NCBI RefSeq assembly: GCF_900141985.1
Contig: NZ_FQZK01000004.1
Span: 328,829 to 392,828, forward strand
Direction of reading: 5' to 3'
Length of the DNA: 64,000 nucleotides
From: Nocardiopsis flavescens
Lineage (GTDB): Bacteria > Actinomycetota > Actinomycetes > Streptosporangiales > Streptosporangiaceae
The notes under the pieces are model-generated. The model was given only the letters and a program-made list of their open reading frames with translations, was not told the origin of the DNA and did not search any database. The translations under genes were made by a program, and so were the position numbers. This document shows positions 59,983 to 64,000 of the stretch, piece by piece (the first letter of the stretch is position 1; every line of letters begins with the position of its first letter).

Positions 59983-60675
59983 TCAGCCCGTCAGCGGATC
60001 CGGCCCGTCGCCCACCGGTGAGGGGCCGGGCCGCGGCGCCCCCGGGGCCTGCCCGGCCGGCGGCCCGCCCGCGGTGCCGGGGACGGGGCCCGCCGGAGCG
60101 GGGTCCGCGGGGACGCGGACCGCGCGGGGCACGCCCGGCTGGTCGCGGCGGACCAGGCTGATCAGGTCCAGCAGGGCGTACTGGAGCACGAAGACGAACG
60201 GCCAGACGACCAGGAACGCGGTGGCGTCCAGCCGCAGCCCCACCTCGACCTCCTCGCCCGCCTGCGCCCGCGCCAGCGCGGTGTGCAGGGGCGCGTCCAG
60301 CAGCATCCCGATCCGCCAGACCAGCACGGAGGCGGCCGCCGAGCCGAGGAAGCCCGCGACCAGGCACCACAGCCGCAGGTCGCGCGGGCGCCGCCGGGCC
60401 AGGGCGAACTGCGCCATGTACGCGGAGTAGCCGCCGACGAGTCCGGCCAGCGCGGTGATGAGGACGAAGCTCCCCTCCCCCGCGAAGAGCGCCTCGGTGG
60501 TACCGGTGAAGACCTCTCCCCCGCCCAGGGCCGTGCCCCGGGCCCGGTCGGGGGCCAGGAGCCACCAGAGCGGGCCGAGCAGCGCCCCCGCCAGCACCAG
60601 CGCCCCGAACACGCAGGCGGCCACGGCCACCGGTCGCGGCCCGCGCGGCGCGTACGCGCCCTTCCCGTCGTCCAT
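59983..60675 (-). CDS. Unknown four-helix membrane protein with proline-rich tail
   Basis: A 230-residue protein from the ATG at 60675; the frame extends further upstream as readthrough. About four membrane segments (about 17-38, 70-95, 107-128 and 160-182) precede a Pro/Gly-rich cytoplasmic tail. No family recognised. It is convergent with the acyl-CoA ligase, 7 bp apart. Confidence 0.6.
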   Translation of the reverse strand: MDDGKGAYAPRGPRPVAVAACVFGALVLAGALLGPLWWLLAPDRARGTALGGGEVFTGTTEALFAGEGSFVLITALAGLVGGYSAYMAQFALARRRPRDLRLWCLVAGFLGSAAASVLVWRIGMLLDAPLHTALARAQAGEEVEVGLRLDATAFLVVWPFVFVLQYALLDLISLVRRDQPGVPRAVRVPADPAPAGPVPGTAGGPPAGQAPGAPRPGPSPVGDGPDPLTG

Positions 60676-60756
60676 CGGCGGTCTTCTCCTCGCCCTCGTG
60701 CCCTCACCACGGAAAACCAGTGGATCGGCGGCATGACCGGAACGGAGAATACCGGC

Positions 60757-61296
60757 ATGAGCGACAAGAACAGCACTCTGCACCTGCCTCTGACCGCGCG
60801 TGTCGATCCTCCGACGGCCGCCGACGAGCGCACCATGCTCACCACCTGGCTGGACTGGCACCGCGCCACGGTCCACGCCAAATGCGCCGGCCTGGACCCG
60901 GCCCTGTCCTCGGCCGCGCCGCTGCCGGCGTCGCCGCTGATGACGGTGGGCGGCGTCGTGTCCCACCTGCGGTGGGTGGAGGCGTTCTGGTTCGAGACCG
61001 TGATGCTGGACCAGCCGGACCTGGCCCCCTACAGCGAGGAGGACCCCGACGCGGAGTGGCGGCTGGGGTCGCAGGTCCCCCTGGGCACCCTGCTGGAGGA
61101 GTACGAGGCCCAGTGCGCGCGGTCGCGGGACATCGCCGCCAGGCTGGAGACCGGGTCCTCCTCCCGCAGGGTGCTGCGGTCCCGGGGGCGCACCACCCTG
61201 CGCTGGGTGCTGCTGCACATGATCGAGGAGACCGCCCGGCACAACGGGCACCTGGACGTGCTCCGCGAACTCGCCGACGGCACCACCGGGGAGTGA
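60757..61296 (+). CDS. DinB superfamily protein (DUF664-like), copy 1
   Basis: A 179-residue four-helix DinB-fold protein from the ATG at 60757, with GGAG about 10 nt upstream; an ATG at 60733 is possible. Metal-coordinating His residues are in MLTTWLDWHRATVHAKCAGL, VVSHLRWVEAFWFE and the C-terminal ETARHNGHLDVLREL. DinB-type proteins often act as thiol-dependent transferases. Tandem paralogue at 61362. Confidence 0.85.
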   Translation: MSDKNSTLHLPLTARVDPPTAADERTMLTTWLDWHRATVHAKCAGLDPALSSAAPLPASPLMTVGGVVSHLRWVEAFWFETVMLDQPDLAPYSEEDPDAEWRLGSQVPLGTLLEEYEAQCARSRDIAARLETGSSSRRVLRSRGRTTLRWVLLHMIEETARHNGHLDVLRELADGTTGE

Positions 61297-61361
61297 GCCC
61301 GGCCCGGCGCGGCACACGAAAGCCGATGGAGGTCCGGGCCGGGGCCCGACATGATGGGGAC

Positions 61362-61892
61362 ATGACGGAACACACCCTCCCCGCGGCACCCGAACGCATC
61401 GACCCGCCGGTGGCCGCCGACGAGCGCGCCATGCTCACCACCTGGCTGGACTGGCACCGCGCCACGGTCCACGCCAAGTGCGCGGGCATCGCCGCGGAGC
61501 ACGCGACGGCCACCCCGCTGCCCACGTCACCGCTGATGAGCGTGGGCGCGATCGTGTCCCACCTGCGGTGGGTGGAGCACGCCTGGTTCGAGATGATCCT
61601 GCTGGGCCTGCCCGAGGCCGGATACGCGACCCCCGAGGACCCGGACGCCGAGTGGCGGCGCGGCAACGAAGTGCCGCTGGGGACCCTGCTCGAAGAGTAC
61701 GAGCAGCAGTGCGAGCGCTCCCGGGAGATCACCGCGGAATTGGAGCTGGACGCCCAGGCGCTGCGCCGCCGCACGGGCGAGGACACCACGACCCTGCGCT
61801 GGGTGCTGGTCCACATGATCGAGGAGACCGCCCGGCACAACGGGCACCTGGACGTGCTCCGCGAACTCGCCGACGGCACCACCGGGGAGTAG
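61362..61892 (+). CDS. DinB superfamily protein (DUF664-like), copy 2
   Basis: A 176-residue paralogue of the preceding gene with the same His ligands (TWLDWHRATVHAKC, VSHLRWVEHAWFE, ETARHNGHLDVL). The last 79 bp of coding (61812-61890) is identical to 61216-61294 of copy 1, and a further 5' stretch is nearly identical, while the middle has diverged. This pattern suggests recent duplication or gene conversion. Confidence 0.86.
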   Translation: MTEHTLPAAPERIDPPVAADERAMLTTWLDWHRATVHAKCAGIAAEHATATPLPTSPLMSVGAIVSHLRWVEHAWFEMILLGLPEAGYATPEDPDAEWRRGNEVPLGTLLEEYEQQCERSREITAELELDAQALRRRTGEDTTTLRWVLVHMIEETARHNGHLDVLRELADGTTGE

Positions 61893-61910
61893 CCGGGCGG
61901 GGAACGACGG

Positions 61911-61946
61911 ACGGGGCCTGCCGCGCGATCGCGCGGCAGGCCCCGT
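61911..61946. terminator. Perfect 36-bp palindrome terminator
   Basis: A complete palindrome of 18-base arms with no loop, between the DinB copy 2 stop and the convergent PadR gene, so it can serve both. Confidence 0.75.
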
Positions 61947-62007
61947 CGCCGTTCTCGGCAAGCGCCCCGGAACCCGGCCCGGGGCCGGTCCGGAGCGGGG
62001 CCGGGTA

Positions 62008-62814
62008 TCAGTCCCGGTCCTCGTCGGACTCGGGCTCGTCGCCGGGGTCGTCCTCGGCGAGGATCCGGTACAGGCCGCGCTTGCTCTCGGCCAGCAACCG
62101 CTTGGCACGGTCCACCTGTTCCGGCGTTCCGGCCTGGGCCACCTGGAAGGCGGCGGCACCGAGCTGTGCGGCCAGAGAGCCGATCTCCTCGTAGCGGGAG
62201 CGGTCGTCGGCGTAGGCGTCGGCGGCCGCCTCCCACGGCGGGGTGAGGTCGGCGCCGCGCTCTTCGAGGTGGTCGATGCCCTCCTCGGTGAGCTTGTAGG
62301 GGCGGCGGCGCCCCTCGCCCTCCTCTTGGACGATGAGCCCCTCGTCCTCCAGTTGCTGGAGCATCGGATAGATGGAACCGGGGCTGGGACGCCAGGCCCC
62401 GCCGCTGCGCTCGCGGCCCTCCCGAATGATCTCGTAGCCGCTGCGCGGCTCCTCGGCGAGCAGCATCAGGATTCCGGTGCGGACGTCACCGCGCCGCGCA
62501 CGGGGACCGCCGCGCCGGTGCCCTCCGTGACCCCCGCCGGGACCGCCGAACGGGCCGAACCCTCCGAAGGGCCCCCCGGGACCGAACTGGCCGGGCCCCC
62601 ATCCGCCGGGTCCTCCCGGAGGCATGGGGGGCGCCGGCGGCCCGGGGGGCACCACCGGGCCGAAGTCGGAGCGGGGACCGCCGCCGTGGTGGTGTCCTCT
62701 GCGGCGTCCGCCCCCGCGTCCGCCCTCGGTGAAGTGGCGCGGGTGGGGCCCGCGCGGGTGGTCGTCGCGGTCGTCGTTCCAGTCCCAGGGACCGGGAAGT
62801 GCCATGGCCGTCAT
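62008..62814 (-). CDS. PadR family regulator with glycine/proline/histidine-rich N-terminus
   Basis: A 268-residue protein; AAGGAG precedes the ATG. The first about 100 residues are low-complexity Gly/Pro/His/Arg (GGRGGGRRRGHHHGGGP, GGFGPFGGPGGGHGGH). The PadR winged helix starts at DVRTGILMLLAEEPRSGYEII and PSPGSIYPMLQQLEDEGLIVQEEGEGRRRPYKL, and a helical dimerisation tail ends acidic. The His-rich part might bind metal, but I see no proof. Autoregulation is likely (operator at 62836-62858). Confidence 0.9.
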   Translation of the reverse strand: MTAMALPGPWDWNDDRDDHPRGPHPRHFTEGGRGGGRRRGHHHGGGPRSDFGPVVPPGPPAPPMPPGGPGGWGPGQFGPGGPFGGFGPFGGPGGGHGGHRRGGPRARRGDVRTGILMLLAEEPRSGYEIIREGRERSGGAWRPSPGSIYPMLQQLEDEGLIVQEEGEGRRRPYKLTEEGIDHLEERGADLTPPWEAAADAYADDRSRYEEIGSLAAQLGAAAFQVAQAGTPEQVDRAKRLLAESKRGLYRILAEDDPGDEPESDEDRD

Positions 62815-62835
62815 GGTGTTCTCCTTTGAGTCGAT

Positions 62836-62858
62836 ACAGAGCGACTGTCATGCTCTGT
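62836..62858. promoter_or_regulatory. Candidate PadR operator
   Basis: Perfect seven-base arms ACAGAGC / GCTCTGT with a 9-nt spacer, 22 bp upstream of the PadR start. A GATATATC palindrome at 62872-62879 follows. Confidence 0.45.
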
Positions 62859-62917
62859 TCTGATAGCTCAAAGATATATCGCTAACTTTGGCCTGGCAAG
62901 TCCGGGACAAGAAAAAT

Positions 62918-62946
62918 CCCCGTGCGCCGGTTCACGGCGCACGGGG
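62918..62946 (-). terminator. Terminator facing the IS element
   Basis: Twelve-base perfect arms CCCCGTGCGCCG / CGGCGCACGGGG with a 5-nt loop, followed on the minus strand by five T. It would stop transcripts coming from the transposase before the PadR promoter. Confidence 0.8.
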
Positions 62947-62964
62947 TCGGGGGTCGACCGGCGT

Positions 62965-64000
62965 CTAGGGCCTGTTTGGGAAGTCAGAGCCATTCGTTGA
63001 TGGCAGCGATCTGGACGGTGGCCTCGTAGCGAAGGGCGAGCTTGTCATAGCGCGTGGCCACCGCCCGGTTGCGTTTGAGCCGGTTGATCCCGCACTCCAC
63101 CGCGTGCCGGGCCCGATAATCGGCCTTGTCCAAGCCCGGCGGGCGCCCCCCGCGCCGCCCCTTGCGTTTGCGGTTGCGCACCCGGTCCCGAGGCTCGGGA
63201 ATCGTCGCTTTGATCTTGCGTCTGCGCAGGTAGGAACGGATCCCCTTCGAGCTGTAGGCCTTATCGGCGCGCACCCGCACCGGGCGGGTGCGCGCCGGCC
63301 CCGACCGGCCCCGCCCCGCGACGCGGACGCGGTCCATGACCGGTTCGAACTGCGGGGCGTCCCCCCGCTGCCCGGCGGTGATCACTACTGCCAGGGGCTT
63401 TTGACCCTGCTCGCAGGCCAGGTGGATCTTGGTGGTCCACCCACCGCGTGAGCGCCCCAGGGCGTGGTCGGCGGGCTCGTCCGTTTCGTGATCTTGCCCT
63501 TCCCCTTTTTCAGGGCCCCGGCGGCGTGCTGGTGGGCGCGCACGATGGTGGAGTCGACGTTGACCTGCCAGGGGATCAGGCCCGCCGCGTCGGCGATCGA
63601 CTGCAAAGAGGCCAGGATCTGCGCCCAGGTGCCGTCCAGGCTCCAGCGGCGGAACAGGGCGTAGACCGTCTGCCAGGGGCCGTAGCGTTCGGGCAGGTCG
63701 CGCCAGGGAGCGCCGGCCCGCACCCGCCAGCGGATGCCGTTGACCAGAGTGCGTTTGCAGCGCAGGGGCGGGCGCCCTCTCGCCGGGGCCGGCAGCAACG
63801 GTTGGAGCAGGGCCCACTGGGCGTCGGTGAGGTCACCGCGCCCGGAGCCGGGTAGGGTCGGCACGAAGCCTCCGGCGGACTTGTCTTCTTGGTCGTTGAC
63901 CCGTCTACCGGAGGCTTCGCTCATGTGCTGGGCGACATGCCCGCTGTTACTGCTTTGGTGCTTTCATCCGCTTACACGAAGATTCCCAAACAGGCCCTAG
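62965..64000. mobile_element. IS5-family (IS427-like group) insertion sequence
   Basis: About 1.03 kb bounded by an exact 18-bp inverted repeat CTAGGGCCTGTTTGGGAA at 62965-62982 and its complement at 63983-64000. The outer CTAG on both sides may be the duplicated target, leaving 14-bp ends. One transposase, on the minus strand, in two overlapping frames. The right end coincides with the window end, so the flank beyond is not seen. Confidence 0.93.
62984..63924 (-). CDS. IS5-type transposase produced by -1 frameshift
   Basis: The first frame (63924 to 63385, 179 residues) holds the N-terminal DDE subdomain with WALLQPLLP, GIRWRVRAGAPWRDLPERYGPWQTVY and VNVDSTIVRAHQHAAGA; the second (ending 62984) continues PADHALGRSRGGWTTKIHLAC, then RVRADKAYSSKGIRSYLRRR and ends RNRAVATRYDKLALRYEATVQIAAINEWL. 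Joining them requires a -1 step near CTG AAA AAG GGG (63513-63502), on a G-A5-G4 run that is a weak version of the A6G heptamer. The joined product, about 310 residues, matches the IS5/IS427 transposase layout. Both DDE halves look intact. Confidence 0.9.

Overview
The window is very GC-rich DNA, densely packed with genes, with many GTG starts and GC-rich hairpin terminators. It encodes PriA in place of separate HisA and TrpF, an HGxxPAAW protein, a TIGR02234-type trp-associated membrane protein and a PdtaR-like ANTAR regulator. These point to a chromosomal core segment of an actinomycete. A Nocardiopsis-like or related Streptosporangiales genome is my best guess, but that is inference. Gene order (rpsA, polA, liv, pdtaR, pyk, gltBD, lgt, trp, his) resembles the conserved core of streptomycete-type chromosomes.

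Region by region. 1-7 kb: a GNAT acetyltransferase, a DUF1801 protein, ribosomal protein S1, an ArfB-like ribosome-rescue hydrolase, DNA polymerase I and a hotdog thioesterase. 7.4-15.3 kb: a branched-chain amino acid ABC transporter split in two. The binding protein is on the plus strand and livHMGF on the minus strand, separated by about 2.3 kb of non-coding mosaic repeats with a long imperfect inverted repeat. 15.6-17.3 kb: the ANTAR regulator, a class-I-shaped tRNA with a CAA (Leu) anticodon, and a free-standing LAGLIDADG protein. 17.4-25 kb: GAPDH with a TetR regulator, a DUF1266-like membrane protein, pyruvate kinase, an alpha-alpha toroid protein and a DUF2784 protein. 23.6-29.6 kb: glutamate synthase gltBD. 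30-37 kb: a BpsA-like methyltransferase-fold protein, two paralogous membrane-anchored secreted-domain proteins, Lgt, a DsbA-like protein and a MauE/DoxX-like protein. 37.5-44.1 kb: trpCBA with a Trp-containing leader-like mini-ORF between trpC and trpB, two CD225 proteins and a DUF2752 protein, then hisI-TIGR02234-HGxxPAAW (no trpE in between). 44.2-50 kb: a SIS-domain protein, an asymmetric heterodimeric ABC exporter and a peptidoglycan-binding protein. 50-55.7 kb: hisDCB-(53-aa membrane protein)-hisH-priA-hisF. 55.8-62.9 kb: a ferritin with an iron box, a LON substrate-binding-domain protein, YbaK-like deacylase, acyl-CoA ligase, a membrane protein, tandem DinB paralogues and a PadR regulator. 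62.97-64 kb: an IS5-type element with perfect 18-bp ends and a -1 frameshifted transposase, ending exactly at the window end.

Functionally the segment is mostly central metabolism: amino-acid uptake, nitrogen assimilation through GOGAT, tryptophan and histidine synthesis linked by bifunctional PriA, and two glycolytic enzymes. Envelope biogenesis genes (Lgt plus an oxidative-folding pair) sit among them. The parts that look least standard are the class-I tRNA-Leu(CAA) next to a LAGLIDADG protein, the inverted-repeat mosaic inside the liv locus, the putative attenuator between trpC and trpB, and the LivH permease carrying its own secreted beta-rich domain.
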